A DNA stretch of 64,000 nt from Pseudodesulfovibrio portus (lineage in GTDB: Bacteria > Desulfobacterota > Desulfovibrionia > Desulfovibrionales > Desulfovibrionaceae). Made by a program: the position numbers and the translations under genes. A model generated the notes under the pieces. The model saw only the letters and a list, made by a program, of their open reading frames with translations, had not been told where the DNA came from and made no database searches. Positions 34,857-44,492 of the stretch are shown here, in pieces (the stretch's first letter is position 1; each line of letters starts with the position of its first letter). The stretch lies in contig NZ_AP026708.1 in NCBI RefSeq assembly GCF_026000375.1, positions 2,702,001-2,766,000 on the forward strand, written 5' to 3'.

Positions 34857-34890
34857 AAGGGCTCCCGATCATGATTGGTCGGGAGCCCTT
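34857..34890 (-). terminator. Rho-independent terminator after nhaB
   Basis: A perfect 12-bp stem (AAGGGCTCCCGA and complement) with a 10-base loop is followed on the minus strand by TTTTCGCTT. It begins 32 bases past the nhaB stop. Confidence 0.9.
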
Positions 34891-34921
34891 GCGTGCCGGA
34901 CGGTTGTTTCTTTAACGGGGG

Positions 34922-36544
34922 TTAAAGAAAGGCGTACACCGCTGCCAGTCCGGTCAGGGACATGGTGATCGTGTAGGGGAGCGCCAACATGACCATTCTG
35001 CCGTAGGAGAGGCGGATGACCGGAGCGAGGGCGCTGGTCAGCAGGAAGAGAAACGCTGCCTGGCCGTTGGGGGTGGCCACCGAGGGGATGTTGGTCCCGG
35101 TGTTGATGGCCACGGCCAGCTTGTCGAAATGCTCCATGGTCTGCTCGACCAGGACTGCGGTATCGTGAGGAAGGGTCGCGAGTGTTTCGGCTCGCGCGAT
35201 GTGCGTGTCCGTGAGCCGGGCCATGAGTTCCTGCCCGCTCATCCCGATACCGGGAATGGTGTCCAGCACGTGAACGAAGTGCAGCTTGGTCTCCGAGATG
35301 TAGACCGTGGCCACAAAGACGTTGTCCGAAATGGACGAAAGAATTCCGTTGGCCGCGTAGTATGCCACGAGCTGGTTCTGGCCCTTGAGGTGCAGGACGA
35401 ACTCGATGATCGGGGTGAACAGCTCCTGGGAGTGGATGACCGCGACCACGGAGAAGAAGACCACCAGCAGTGCGGTGAAGGGCAGGGCCTCCTCGAAGGC
35501 GTGGCCGAGCTGGTGCTCCTCGGTGACGCCCGTGAAGGCGGTCAGGAGGATGATGACCGACAGGCCGATCAGCCCCACTGCCGCCAGGTGGAAGGCCAGG
35601 GCGGCGATCAGCCACAGGCCGACGCATGCCTGGATGACCAGCTTGAGCCGGCCCTTGGGTCCTGCCTTTGCCTCCATCTCGATGGCTGTCTCCAGGAGAA
35701 AGGAGCGGATGTTGCCGGGCAGTTTGTGCCCGTATCCGAAGAGGTGGAACTGCTCCACGACCAGGCAGGTCACGAGACCCACGGCCAGGACGGGCATGGT
35801 CACGGGCATGGCGTGCAGGAAGAACGGGATGAAGTGCCAGCCCATCTCGCCGCCCACCAGCAGGTTCTGCGGCTCGCCCACCAGGGTGCACACGCCGCCC
35901 AGGGCCGTGCCCACCGCGCCGTGCATCATCAGGTTGCGCAGGAAGCCCCTGAATTTGCGGAGTTCCGCGCGGGACTGCTCCCTGACGGAATCGTCCGAGT
36001 TCAGGTCGTGGGCGTCGGCGTAGCTTTTGCCGGACACGAACCGGTGGTAGACGTTGTAGAACCCGTAGGCCACGGCCATGATGACTGCGGTCACGGTCAG
36101 GGCGTCCAGGAAGGCCGAGAGGAACGCGCCCGCGATACAGAACAGCAGGGCGATGGCCTTCTTGGAGCGGACCCGGACCAGGATGCGGGTGAAGGTGAAC
36201 TGCAGGAAGTCCTTCATGAAGTAGATGCCCGCCACCATGAAGATCAGCAGCAGAATGACCTCGAAGTTCTTCAGGGCTTCGTGGTAGACCACTTCGGGCG
36301 AGGTCAGGCCCATGATCACGGCCTCGACGGCCAGCAGGCCGCCCGCCGGAAGGGGGTAGCACTTGAGCGCCATGGCCAGGGTGAAGATGAACTCGGCGAT
36401 CAGCGTCCAACCGGTGACGAAGGGGCCGACCGTGATCATCAGTACGGGATTTGCGATGAGGAACCCGACGATGGTCAGCTTGTACCAGCCGGGGGCTGCG
36501 CCGAGGAAGGTCTCGGCAAAGGTGCGGGAAAGGGGGGCTTGCAT
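34922..36544 (-). CDS. nhaB: Na+/H+ antiporter NhaB
   Basis: This 540-residue inner-membrane antiporter exchanges Na+ for H+. It has about 12 membrane helices and typical NhaB segments: N-terminal [11 protein letters not shown], the [14 protein letters not shown] helix, [18 protein letters not shown] and [13 protein letters not shown]. Its length fits E. coli NhaB (513) with a few extra residues. The gene stands alone between terminators and a non-coding stretch. It fits a marine or saline lifestyle, although NhaB is not limited to one. Confidence 0.94.
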   Translation of the reverse strand: MQAPLSRTFAETFLGAAPGWYKLTIVGFLIANPVLMITVGPFVTGWTLIAEFIFTLAMALKCYPLPAGGLLAVEAVIMGLTSPEVVYHEALKNFEVILLLIFMVAGIYFMKDFLQFTFTRILVRVRSKKAIALLFCIAGAFLSAFLDALTVTAVIMAVAYGFYNVYHRFVSGKSYADAHDLNSDDSVREQSRAELRKFRGFLRNLMMHGAVGTALGGVCTLVGEPQNLLVGGEMGWHFIPFFLHAMPVTMPVLAVGLVTCLVVEQFHLFGYGHKLPGNIRSFLLETAIEMEAKAGPKGRLKLVIQACVGLWLIAALAFHLAAVGLIGLSVIILLTAFTGVTEEHQLGHAFEEALPFTALLVVFFSVVAVIHSQELFTPIIEFVLHLKGQNQLVAYYAANGILSSISDNVFVATVYISETKLHFVHVLDTIPGIGMSGQELMARLTDTHIARAETLATLPHDTAVLVEQTMEHFDKLAVAINTGTNIPSVATPNGQAAFLFLLTSALAPVIRLSYGRMVMLALPYTITMSLTGLAAVYAFL

Positions 36545-36843
36545 TGTTTACATCTCCTTGAAACGTGACAAAACGCCTCATGCGGCGGGGTGTGGAAGCC
36601 GGATTGGTCTCCTGCCGAGGCGTCGCGTCAATGAATTATCCGTTTGAGCGAGTTTGATGCGTGTCGTTTGTCCTGTTGCCTGAAACGGTGCAGGGGACGG
36701 ACCCCGGCACCGTGAACAAACTAATGGAATGTCATCGTCGTGGCAATCATCACGACCATGATTATGGTCATGCCGGTGCCGCTTCGGACGTGGTCGATGG
36801 CGCGGTGACCGCCGGGATATAGATCAGGGCGTTGGCCTGGTGA
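36545..36843. other. Non-coding region upstream of nhaB
   Basis: This stretch should hold the nhaB promoter. I see no strong hairpin or operator. A 16-codon hydrophobic frame on the minus strand (36722-36772) has no ribosome site and is not called. Confidence 0.4.
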
Positions 36844-37032
36844 GTGGGCAGCACAAAGGTGTTCGAGCCTGCCACGGCCATTCTGCCGCAGGGTTGCGCG
36901 TTCTCTGTCGAGAGGATCGAGGACGAGGTCATCGGATTATTGGATATCCGGTTCGTGTCGGAAATGGAGGAGGCCGTGACCATCACCCTCGATCTGGAAC
37001 CCCGGGAAGAGGACGCCCTGGCCGAAAGTTGA
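36844..37032 (+). CDS. Possible small acidic protein or gene remnant
   Basis: This 62-codon frame begins at a GTG directly after a stop. Its codons look genuine for this genome, with high GC at third positions and an acidic, well-mixed composition (ERIEDEVIGLLDIRF, EPREEDALAES). No ribosome site precedes the GTG. It converges on the end of the RND transporter gene, 7 bases away. It may be a real small protein with an unusual start or the 3' remnant of a decayed gene. The family is not recognised. Confidence 0.35.
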   Translation: MGSTKVFEPATAILPQGCAFSVERIEDEVIGLLDIRFVSEMEEAVTITLDLEPREEDALAES

Positions 37033-37039
37033 CGGGCTC

Positions 37040-40000
37040 CTAGCGCCCCCGGTTGCCGAACAACCGGTTCAGCTTCTGCTGGGCCGCATCCAGATACATG
37101 TAATAGACCGGCGTGAAGTAGAGCGTCAGGAGCTGGGAGACCATGAGCCCGCCGACCACGGCCAGGCCGAGGGGCCGCCGCGCCTCCGCGCCCGCGCCGA
37201 TGCCCAGCGCGATGGGCAGGGTGCCCATGAGCGCGGCCATGGTGGTCATCATGATCGGCCGGAACCGGGTCAGCGCGCCCTGGCGGATCGCCTCCATGGC
37301 GGCCAGGCCCTGCTCGCGCTGGGTCTCCACGGCGAAGTCGATCATCATGATGGCGTTCTTTTTCACGATCCCGATGAGCATGATGATGCCGACAAAGGCG
37401 TAGATGTTCAGGGCCTCGCCGAAGAAGATCAGGGTCAGGAGCGCGCCCACGCCCGCCGAGGGCAGTCCCGACAGGATGGTCAGCGGGTGGACGAAGCTCT
37501 CGTACAGGATGCCGAGCACCAGGTAGATGACCAGGATGGCCATGGCCAGCAGCACCCACAGGCCGCGCATGGATTCCTGGAAGGCCTGGGCCTCGCCCTG
37601 AAAGCTGGTGGAGATGGACGGCGGCACCACGTCGCGGGCCAGGGCGGTCACCGTGTCCACGGCCGAGCCCAGGGATTGGCCCGGCGGCAGGTTGAAGGAG
37701 ATGGTCGCGGACGGCAGCTGCCCGGAGTGGTTCACGGACAGCGGCCCCACGCCGAGGTTCCATTTGGCCAGGGATTCCATGCGCACCAGCTTGCCGTTTT
37801 TCGAGCGCACCGAGAGCATGGCCAGGGCGTCCGGGTTGCTCTGGTACTGCGGGGCCAGCTCCATGATCACGTCGTAGGTGTCCGTGGGCGCGTAGATACT
37901 GGAAATCTTGCGGTTGCCGAAGGACGTGGAAAGGGCGTCCTCCACCTGGTAGGCGGTGATGCCCAGCGCCGACGCCTTGTCCCGGTCGATGGCGATGTTC
38001 AGCTCCGGGTTGTCGAACTCCATGTCCGAGGTCACGTCCTGGATGGAGTCCAGTTCCTGCATGCGCCTTTCCATCTCGGCGGTCACCCGGAACAGTTCTT
38101 CGGTGTTGGGGCTTTGCAGGGTGTACTGGTACTGCCCCTTCGAGCTGCGCCCGCCGATGCGGATGGGCGGCGGGTTGGACACGAACGCCCGGATGCCCGG
38201 CACCTGGGAGAGCTTCTTCCTGAGCCGTTGCTGCACGACCTCCACGCTTTCGCGCTCGGAGCGGGGCCGCAGGTGGAGCATGAGCCTGCCCGTGTTGCCG
38301 CCCCGGTTGGGACCGCCGCCGCCGACCACGGACATGTAGCCGTCCACGGCCTTGTCGGTGGAAACGATCTTCATCAGCTGCTGCTGGCGTTCCATCATGG
38401 TGGCAAAGGCCACGCCCTGTTCCGCTTCGGTGGAGACCATGAGCCTGCCCGCGTCCTCGGTGGGCAGGAATCCCTTGGGGATGGCCCGGAACAGGACCAC
38501 GGTCATGACCAGGACCAGCACCGAGGCCAGCATGGTCAGCCGGTGGTGGCGGATGGTCCAGTCCAGGGTCCCGGAATACAGGTCGCGCATGGCCTCGAAG
38601 CCGCGTTCGAAGAAATTGAAGAGCCTGCCGTGTTGCTCCCGCTTTTTCGGGCGGATGATCAGGTTGCAGAGCATGGGCGTCAGGGTCAGGGAGACCAGCC
38701 CGGAGATGAGGATCGAGGCGCAGATGGTGACCGCGAATTCGTGGAACAGCCTGCCCACGATGCCGCCCATGAACAGCACGGGCAGGAAGACCGCGGCCAG
38801 GGAGATGGTCATGGACACGATGGTGAAGGCCACCTGGCGCGAGCCGTCGAGCACGGCCTCCCTGGTGGTCTTGCCCATCTCGCCGTGGCGGACGATGTTT
38901 TCCAGCATGACGATGGCGTCGTCCACCACGAAGCCCACGGACAGGGTCAGGGCCATGAGCGTGATGTTGTTCAGGCTGAACCCGTAGAGGTACATGACGG
39001 CGAAGGTGCCGATGATGGACATGGGCAGGGCCAGGCTCGGGATGAGGGTGGCGGACAGGCGGCGCAGGAAGAGGAAAATGACCAGGATGACCAACCCCAC
39101 GGTCAGGAGCAGGGTGAACTGCACGTCCTGAATGGATTCCTTGATGGACTCGGAGCGGTCGTAGAGCACGTCCAGCTCGACCGCCGCCGGGAGTTGTTCC
39201 TGGAAGGAGGGCAGCAGCTTGCGCACGGCCTGGACCACTTCCACGGTGTTGGTGCCGGGCTGCCGCTGGATGGCCAGGACCATGCCGGGCTGGCCGTTGT
39301 ACCAGTTGAGCCGCCGGGTCTGGGACACGGAGTCGAACACGTCGGCCACGTCGGCCAGCCGCACCGGTGCCCCGTTGCGCCAGGCCACCACCAGGGGGCG
39401 GTAGTCGTCGGCGTTCATGAGCTTGCCGTTGGAGCGGACGATATACTCGCGCACCGGCCCGGCCACCGTGCCCACGGGCAGGTTGACGTTGCCGTTGCGC
39501 ACCGCGTCGGCCACCTCGTCCACGCCCAGTTCCATGGAGGAGAGCTTCTCCGGCGAGAGCTGGATGCGGACCGCGTATTTCTTGGACCCGTAGACCATGA
39601 CCTGGGCCACGCCGTTGACCATGGAGATGCGCTGGGCCATGAGGTTCTCGGCGTACTCGTTGACGTCCGACAGCCGCATGGTGGGCGAGGACAGGGCCAG
39701 GTACAGGATGGGCGAGTCCGCCGGGTTGACCTTGCGGAAGCTCGGGGCCGAGGTCATGTCGTCGGGCAGCCTTCTCAGCGCGGTGGTGATGGCCGACTGC
39801 ACGTCCAGGGCCGCGTCGTCGATGTCCCGCTCCAGGTCGAACTGGAGGGTGACGCGGGTGGCTCCGAGGCTCGATATGGAGGTCATGGAGTCGAGACCGG
39901 AGATGGTGGAGAACTGTTTTTCAAGGGGCGTGGCCACGGACGAGGCCATGGTCTCCGGGTTGGCCCCGGACAGGCTGGCCTGGACCTCGATGGTCGGGAA

Positions 40001-40123
40001 GTCCACGCTGGGCAGGTCGCTGACAGGCAGCCTGAGGTAGGCCATGGCGCCGAACACGAGGATGGCGGTCATGACCAGGGTGGTCATGATCGGGCGGCGG
40101 ACGAACAGTGCCGACGGGTTCAT
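37040..40123 (-). CDS. RND-family multidrug efflux pump, inner-membrane subunit (MdtC/AcrB type)
   Basis: This 1027-residue proton-driven exporter has the AcrB layout: 12 membrane helices, two large periplasmic loops, helix 1 after FVRRPIMTTL, the paired proton-relay Asp residues in GFVVDDAIVMLENI near residue 400, and the late GIVKKNAIMMIDFA helix. Sequence style is closest to MdtB/MdtC/MuxC. It overlaps the adaptor gene by 4 bases. No outer-membrane TolC-like gene is next to it. Confidence 0.95.
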   Translation of the reverse strand: MNPSALFVRRPIMTTLVMTAILVFGAMAYLRLPVSDLPSVDFPTIEVQASLSGANPETMASSVATPLEKQFSTISGLDSMTSISSLGATRVTLQFDLERDIDDAALDVQSAITTALRRLPDDMTSAPSFRKVNPADSPILYLALSSPTMRLSDVNEYAENLMAQRISMVNGVAQVMVYGSKKYAVRIQLSPEKLSSMELGVDEVADAVRNGNVNLPVGTVAGPVREYIVRSNGKLMNADDYRPLVVAWRNGAPVRLADVADVFDSVSQTRRLNWYNGQPGMVLAIQRQPGTNTVEVVQAVRKLLPSFQEQLPAAVELDVLYDRSESIKESIQDVQFTLLLTVGLVILVIFLFLRRLSATLIPSLALPMSIIGTFAVMYLYGFSLNNITLMALTLSVGFVVDDAIVMLENIVRHGEMGKTTREAVLDGSRQVAFTIVSMTISLAAVFLPVLFMGGIVGRLFHEFAVTICASILISGLVSLTLTPMLCNLIIRPKKREQHGRLFNFFERGFEAMRDLYSGTLDWTIRHHRLTMLASVLVLVMTVVLFRAIPKGFLPTEDAGRLMVSTEAEQGVAFATMMERQQQLMKIVSTDKAVDGYMSVVGGGGPNRGGNTGRLMLHLRPRSERESVEVVQQRLRKKLSQVPGIRAFVSNPPPIRIGGRSSKGQYQYTLQSPNTEELFRVTAEMERRMQELDSIQDVTSDMEFDNPELNIAIDRDKASALGITAYQVEDALSTSFGNRKISSIYAPTDTYDVIMELAPQYQSNPDALAMLSVRSKNGKLVRMESLAKWNLGVGPLSVNHSGQLPSATISFNLPPGQSLGSAVDTVTALARDVVPPSISTSFQGEAQAFQESMRGLWVLLAMAILVIYLVLGILYESFVHPLTILSGLPSAGVGALLTLIFFGEALNIYAFVGIIMLIGIVKKNAIMMIDFAVETQREQGLAAMEAIRQGALTRFRPIMMTTMAALMGTLPIALGIGAGAEARRPLGLAVVGGLMVSQLLTLYFTPVYYMYLDAAQQKLNRLFGNRGR

Positions 40124-41337
40124 TGCTGCGCGCCTTCGGCGGTCTTCGCCTTGTCCTTTCCGCCTTCCCCGCCGGGGGGCGGCTGGTTCTTGACGGATAC
40201 CTGCGCGCCGGGACTCAACCCTACCTGGCCGTCAAGCACCACCAGCTCGCCGGGTTCGAGGCCGGAATCGATCACTGTCCGTTCACCCACGATGTAGGTG
40301 GATGTCACGTCGCGCGGGGTTACGGTGCCGGTGTTCTTCTCCGTGGGAGCGACCACGTACACATACGGCCCGTTCATGCCCTGGAGCACGGCCCCGGTGG
40401 GGAGCAGGAGCGCGCCTTTCAGGGTGCGCAGGGTCAGCCCCACGCGGGCGAACTGCCCCGGCCAGAACCGGTTGTCCTCGTTGGGGTAGGAGGCCAGCAG
40501 CCGGATGGTGCCCGTGGTCGTGTCCACGGCGTTGTCCACGGCGGTCAGCTCGCCCTGCACGGTCAGGCCGTCGGTGCCCGAAGGGGTGATGTCCACCCGG
40601 AGCGGGCCGTGGGCCTGGCGCTGCATGATCTCGCCGAGGTATCGCTCCGGCAGGGTGAAGGACACGATGATGGGCCGGATCTGGTTGATGACGCACAGGG
40701 TCCGGTCGTCGTTGGCCTTGATGACGTTGCCCTCGTTGACCTGGACGATGCCCACGCGGCCGGAGATGGGCGCGGTGATGGAGGCGTAGGCGCGGTCGAG
40801 CTGCGCCTTTTCCAGGGCCGCCTCGTTCAGCCGGATGGTGTTTTCCAGGGAGGTGGCCTCGGCAAAGGTGTCGTCGTACGTGTCCTGGGAGACCACGTTC
40901 TTTTCCCTGAGCTTGGAGTATCGGCGCAGGTCTTCGCGGGCCTTGTTCAGGTGGGCGCGGTCGCGGTCGAGCTTGGCCCGGGCCTCTTTGATCGCCAGGT
41001 CGAAGGAGCGCGGGTCGATGCGGAAGAGCAGGTCGCCCTTTTTCACGTCCTGGCCGTTTTTGACCAGCTGTTTGTCGATGATGCCGCCCACACGGGATTT
41101 GATTTCCACCGAGGCCAGCGGGGTCACGTTGCCCACTGCGCTCAAGCTGACCGGCACGTCCTCACGGGTCGCGGCCACCACCGTGACCGGCACGGTGCGG
41201 GCGCGTTTGGCCTGCTTTTCCTCGCCTCCGCAACCGGCCAGCACGCTGAGCGCGAGCAGGCAGAGCAATGCGGGGGAGGCAAGTCGGTTCAAGGGCAATG
41301 TGTACCAGGCCGTGTGAGATGATGGTATGCGAGACAC
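40120..41337 (-). CDS. RND efflux periplasmic adaptor lipoprotein (MdtA type)
   Basis: This protein of about 405 residues links the pump to an outer-membrane channel. It has lipobox LAGC near residue 36 and the split lipoyl domain (VEIKSRVGGIIDK, ASITAPISGRVG). An alpha-hairpin with KARAKLDRDRAHL follows, then a beta-barrel domain, and a Pro/Gly/Lys-rich tail. The GTG at 41337 is chosen because GGGAG lies 5 bases upstream; the open frame continues to 41490 without a plausible signal peptide. It is coupled to the pump gene. Confidence 0.9.
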   Translation of the reverse strand: MSRIPSSHTAWYTLPLNRLASPALLCLLALSVLAGCGGEEKQAKRARTVPVTVVAATREDVPVSLSAVGNVTPLASVEIKSRVGGIIDKQLVKNGQDVKKGDLLFRIDPRSFDLAIKEARAKLDRDRAHLNKAREDLRRYSKLREKNVVSQDTYDDTFAEATSLENTIRLNEAALEKAQLDRAYASITAPISGRVGIVQVNEGNVIKANDDRTLCVINQIRPIIVSFTLPERYLGEIMQRQAHGPLRVDITPSGTDGLTVQGELTAVDNAVDTTTGTIRLLASYPNEDNRFWPGQFARVGLTLRTLKGALLLPTGAVLQGMNGPYVYVVAPTEKNTGTVTPRDVTSTYIVGERTVIDSGLEPGELVVLDGQVGLSPGAQVSVKNQPPPGGEGGKDKAKTAEGAQQ

Positions 41338-41525
41338 GCGTGCTCCCGTGATGCGGCGCGGCAACAGGATAGGGGAGGAATAGGTTGCCGGTCCGTTGAA
41401 TAGTCGGTTGAAGGACCCAAGGCTTCCTGCGCTTATAAATCCAAAGCTGCGGGAAGACAATGCAATCCTTGCGGGCGAATGGGTTCGCACCGAAAAAGAC
41501 GCACGGCGCTTCGTGAAATGAAAAA

Positions 41526-41555
41526 CCCCCTGCCTTCATCGAAGAAGACAGGGGG
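41526..41555 (-). terminator. Rho-independent terminator after the RRM gene
   Basis: The stem CCCCCTG(T)CTTC with GAAG(G)CAGGGGG is followed by TTTTTC on the minus strand, 25 bases past the stop codon. Confidence 0.9.
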
Positions 41556-41579
41556 AATTTGTTTTGTGTGGCGAAATGC

Positions 41580-41843
41580 CTACCAGCGGGGGCGTTCCTC
41601 GCGGGGCTTGGCGATGTTGACCTTGATGTTGCGGCCGTCGAAGTCCTTGCCGTCGAATTCGGCGATGACGGCGTCAGCGCCGGCGTCGTCCATTTCCACG
41701 AAGCCGAAGCCGCGGGGGCGGCCGGTTTCACGGTCTTCGATGAGCTTGACGGAGATGACTTCACCGTGGGCTGCAAAGGCGTTGCGGATGTCGTTTTCGG
41801 TCGTGGCCCAGGCAAGGTTGCCGACGTATAAGTTCTTGGACAT
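41580..41843 (-). CDS. RRM-domain RNA-binding protein
   Basis: This 87-residue single RRM protein has RNP2 LYVGNL (residues 5-10) and RNP1 RGFGFVEM (44-51). It is of the Rbp/GRP-like class common in cyanobacteria and deltaproteobacteria and is often cold-induced. AGGAG precedes the ATG at 41843 by 6 bases; an open frame to 41930 is not supported. The next gene upstream on the same strand is a DEAD-box helicase, so both may work on structured mRNA. Confidence 0.93.
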   Translation of the reverse strand: MSKNLYVGNLAWATTENDIRNAFAAHGEVISVKLIEDRETGRPRGFGFVEMDDAGADAVIAEFDGKDFDGRNIKVNIAKPREERPRW

Positions 41844-42008
41844 GAGAGTCTCCTGTTGTTTGTTTGGTTGGGTTGTGCCGATCATGCCCCGGAATGAGGT
41901 CGTATCGGCGTTGTCTCGAAAAAGGGTCAATGGTCGATTGTGGCCGTGCTCCGCCTGTGCGCAGGTGCGCCGGTTCGGGGTCGGGCCTATTGAAAACGTG
42001 CCGGGAGT

Positions 42009-43241
42009 CTAGGCTGCGGCCCTTGCGGGACGGCGCTTGTTGCGCCTCCCGTTGCGGGCGTTGCCTTTACCCGTCGGGTAGGGGCGTGATTCGCTCCGGG
42101 GCTCGGGAGCATTGGCCTGGGGCTCGAAGCCGCTGGGGACCTCGGGCTTGACCGTGATCTTCATGGCCCGCTCGATGGCCCGGACCTGGCCGATGTCGGC
42201 CTGGGTGACCAGGGTGATGGCGTTGCCGGAGCGGCCTGCGCGGCCTGTCCTGCCGATGCGGTGGGTGTAGGTTTCCACCGTGTCGGGCATGTCGTAGTTG
42301 ACCACGTGGGTGATGCGGTCGCAGTCGAGGCCGCGCGCCGCAATGTCCGTGGCGACCATGATGGAGAAGCGGCCCTTGCGGAAGCCGTCCAGAGCCCGCT
42401 GGCGCTGGTTCTGGCTCATGTTGCCCTGCAGGAAAGTCGTGTCCCAGCCCCGTTGGGAGAGCTTGCGGGACAGGTCCCTGGCCTTGTGCTTGGTGCGGGT
42501 GAAGATGAGCATGCTCTTGTGTTCGGCCCTGGAGAGCAGGTTTTCCAGCAGTGCGTTCTTCTGGCTGGTGTGCGTCTTGTAGAAGACGTGATTCACGCTG
42601 GCCACGGGAGAGGTGTTGGCCACCTGGACGGTCTTGGGGTTGTTCAGGATCTTGTTGGCCAGGAGCCTGATGTCCTTGGGCATGGTGGCGGAGAAGAGCA
42701 GGTTCTGCCGCTTGGCCGGGAGCTGGGCGATGACCCGCTTGATGTCCGGCATGAAGCCCATGTCGAGCATCCTGTCCGCTTCGTCGAGGACCAGGGTGTC
42801 GATGGTGCCGAGGTTGACCACGCCCATCCTGGAGGTGAGCGCAACCAGCCGTCCGGGGCAGGCCACGATGACCTGGGAGGTCTTGCAGGCCCGGATCTGC
42901 TGGCCCATGGCCACACCGCCGATGACGGCGCAGCTGCGGATGCCGGTTCTCCGGCCGAGGGAGTTGAAGTCTTCGGTGATCTGGAGCGCCAGTTCCCTGG
43001 TCGGCGCCAGGATCAGGACGCGCGGGGTGCGCTGCCGGGAGGTGCAGGAGATGATCTTCTGCAGCAGGGGCAGGGCAAAGGCAGCGGTCTTGCCGGTGCC
43101 GGTCTGGGCCAGCCCCATGACGTCGTGTCCTTCGAGGACGAGGGGGATGGCCTGCTCCTGGATGGGAGTGGGCACGGCATAGCCGCAGGATTTGATGCCC
43201 GCTTCGATGCGGGAGTCAAAGGAAAAGGTCTGAAAAGTCAT
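42009..43241 (-). CDS. DEAD-box RNA helicase (RhlE-like)
   Basis: This 410-residue ATP-dependent helicase has motifs in order: Q motif PTPIQEQAIP, I AQTGTGKT, Ia PTRELA, II DEAD (LVLDEADRM), III SAT, and VI HRIGRTGRAGR, with a basic tail (RNGRRNKRRPARAAA). The ATG at 43241 begins the conserved N-terminus FQTFSFDSRI. The open frame extends upstream to 43514 but reads through a probable leader. The ribosome site is weak (AAGG). A leader of over 200 bases is possible, as for other cold-shock helicases. Confidence 0.92.
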   Translation of the reverse strand: MTFQTFSFDSRIEAGIKSCGYAVPTPIQEQAIPLVLEGHDVMGLAQTGTGKTAAFALPLLQKIISCTSRQRTPRVLILAPTRELALQITEDFNSLGRRTGIRSCAVIGGVAMGQQIRACKTSQVIVACPGRLVALTSRMGVVNLGTIDTLVLDEADRMLDMGFMPDIKRVIAQLPAKRQNLLFSATMPKDIRLLANKILNNPKTVQVANTSPVASVNHVFYKTHTSQKNALLENLLSRAEHKSMLIFTRTKHKARDLSRKLSQRGWDTTFLQGNMSQNQRQRALDGFRKGRFSIMVATDIAARGLDCDRITHVVNYDMPDTVETYTHRIGRTGRAGRSGNAITLVTQADIGQVRAIERAMKITVKPEVPSGFEPQANAPEPRSESRPYPTGKGNARNGRRNKRRPARAAA

Positions 43242-43482
43242 TAAAGAGCCTTGGGTGAAAAGGAAGGAATATCGACGGCGCGCGACAGCGGTCGAACCCG
43301 GAATGTCCGGGGGAGTTTTATTCATGCTCTGGTACGGGGGAGTAAATCTTTTTCTGACGAGGAACGTTAGTTGCCCAATGGGGGCAAAGAAGTAATCGTG
43401 CGTCCAGTCACGCTGAGTGGACCCCTTGTCACAGCTTTTTTCAGAGAAGTAAAGGTTTATTTTGGGCAGGGCGAATATTGTC

Positions 43483-43507
43483 CCCGCTCCGGTCGGACCG
43501 GAGCGGG
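43483..43507 (-). terminator. Inverted repeat after the peptide-transport operon
   Basis: CCCGCTCCGGTC-G-GACCGGAGCGGG is perfect and lies 14 bases past the dppF-type stop. It lacks a T-run. It probably marks or stabilises the 3' end of the operon. Confidence 0.55.
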
Positions 43508-43520
43508 CGGGCAATGCGCG

Positions 43521-44492
43521 CTAGTCGTTATAGAGGTGGCAGCGCACATAGTGGGGCGAATTCTTGGTGCCGAGGTTCCGTTCCCTGGGCGGTTCGGTTT
43601 TGCAGCGGTCCATGGCCTGGGGGCAGCGCGGGCAGAATCGGCAGCCTTCCGGGGGACGCGAGGGGTCGGGGATGTCGCCGCCGAGCCGTGTGCGCCGGGC
43701 GCGCTTGCCCATGTCCGCCACGGGGATGGCCGAGAGCAGGGCGCGGGTGTACGGGTGCAGGGGGCGGTCGTAGAGCCCGTCGGTGTGCGCGGTCTCCACG
43801 ATCTGCCCGAGGTACATGACGGCCACCCGGTCGCTGATGTGCTTGACCACGGCCAGGTCGTGGGAAATGAACATGTAGGTGAGGGCCATCCTTTCCCGCA
43901 GTTCCACCAGAAGATTGAGGATCTGGGACTGGATGGACACGTCCAGGGCCGAGACCGGCTCGTCCAGGACCACCAGCTCCGGGCGCAGGGCGATGGCCCT
44001 GGCAATGCCGATTCGCTGGCGCTGGCCGCCGGAAAATTCATGGGGATAGCGGTCGGCCATCTCCGGCTTCAACCCCACGGTCTCGAGCAGCTCCTGCATG
44101 CGCGCCCTGCGTTCGGCGTGGGTGCCCACGTTGTGGATGACCATGGGCTCGATCAGGGTCTGGGCCACGGTGCGGCGCGGGTTGAGCGAGGCGAACGGGT
44201 CCTGGAACACGAGCTGCATCTGCCGCCGGTCCGCCTGCAACTCCCTGCTGCTCAGGGAGGTCAGGTCGTGGCCGTTCACGTGCACGGTGCCGCCGGTGGG
44301 CTCCAGCAGGTGGATGCACAGCCGGGCCAGGGTGGACTTGCCGCAGCCGGACTCGCCGACCACGCTCAGGGTCTCGCCCCGGTTGAGCGTCAGGTTCACG
44401 CCGTCCACGGCGTGCACGACCCGGTCCGTGCCCTTGAGCGGGAAATGCTTGACCAGGTTGGTGGTCACCAGGAGTTCTTCTTTGGTATTCAT
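43521..44492 (-). CDS. Peptide/nickel ABC transporter ATP-binding protein (DppF/OppF type)
   Basis: This 323-residue ATPase has Walker [11 protein letters not shown]-loop FQDPFASLNPR, signature FSGGQRQR, Walker B LVVLDEPVSALD and the switch His in FISHD. The C-terminal oligopeptide-transporter extension has the Cys-rich CRFCPRCPQAMDRC that binds an Fe-S cluster in some family members. It overlaps the DppD-type gene by 4 bases and works with it as a heterodimer on the inner membrane. Confidence 0.94.
   Translation of the reverse strand: MNTKEELLVTTNLVKHFPLKGTDRVVHAVDGVNLTLNRGETLSVVGESGCGKSTLARLCIHLLEPTGGTVHVNGHDLTSLSSRELQADRRQMQLVFQDPFASLNPRRTVAQTLIEPMVIHNVGTHAERRARMQELLETVGLKPEMADRYPHEFSGGQRQRIGIARAIALRPELVVLDEPVSALDVSIQSQILNLLVELRERMALTYMFISHDLAVVKHISDRVAVMYLGQIVETAHTDGLYDRPLHPYTRALLSAIPVADMGKRARRTRLGGDIPDPSRPPEGCRFCPRCPQAMDRCKTEPPRERNLGTKNSPHYVRCHLYND

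Noticed and set aside
34869-36581. Second minus-strand frame of 570 codons over nhaB
   Set aside because: It is a frame-shifted shadow, rich in Arg, Pro and Gly, while the other minus-strand frame reads as a clean 12-helix NhaB.
36722-36772. 16-codon hydrophobic frame upstream of nhaB
   Set aside because: It is too short, has no ribosome site, and the opposite strand reads as an equally plausible His-rich run; low-complexity sequence is the simpler explanation.
37487-40297. Plus-strand frame of 936 codons opposite the RND pump
   Set aside because: It is His/Gly/Asp-rich with no domain; the RND transporter on the minus strand explains the region.
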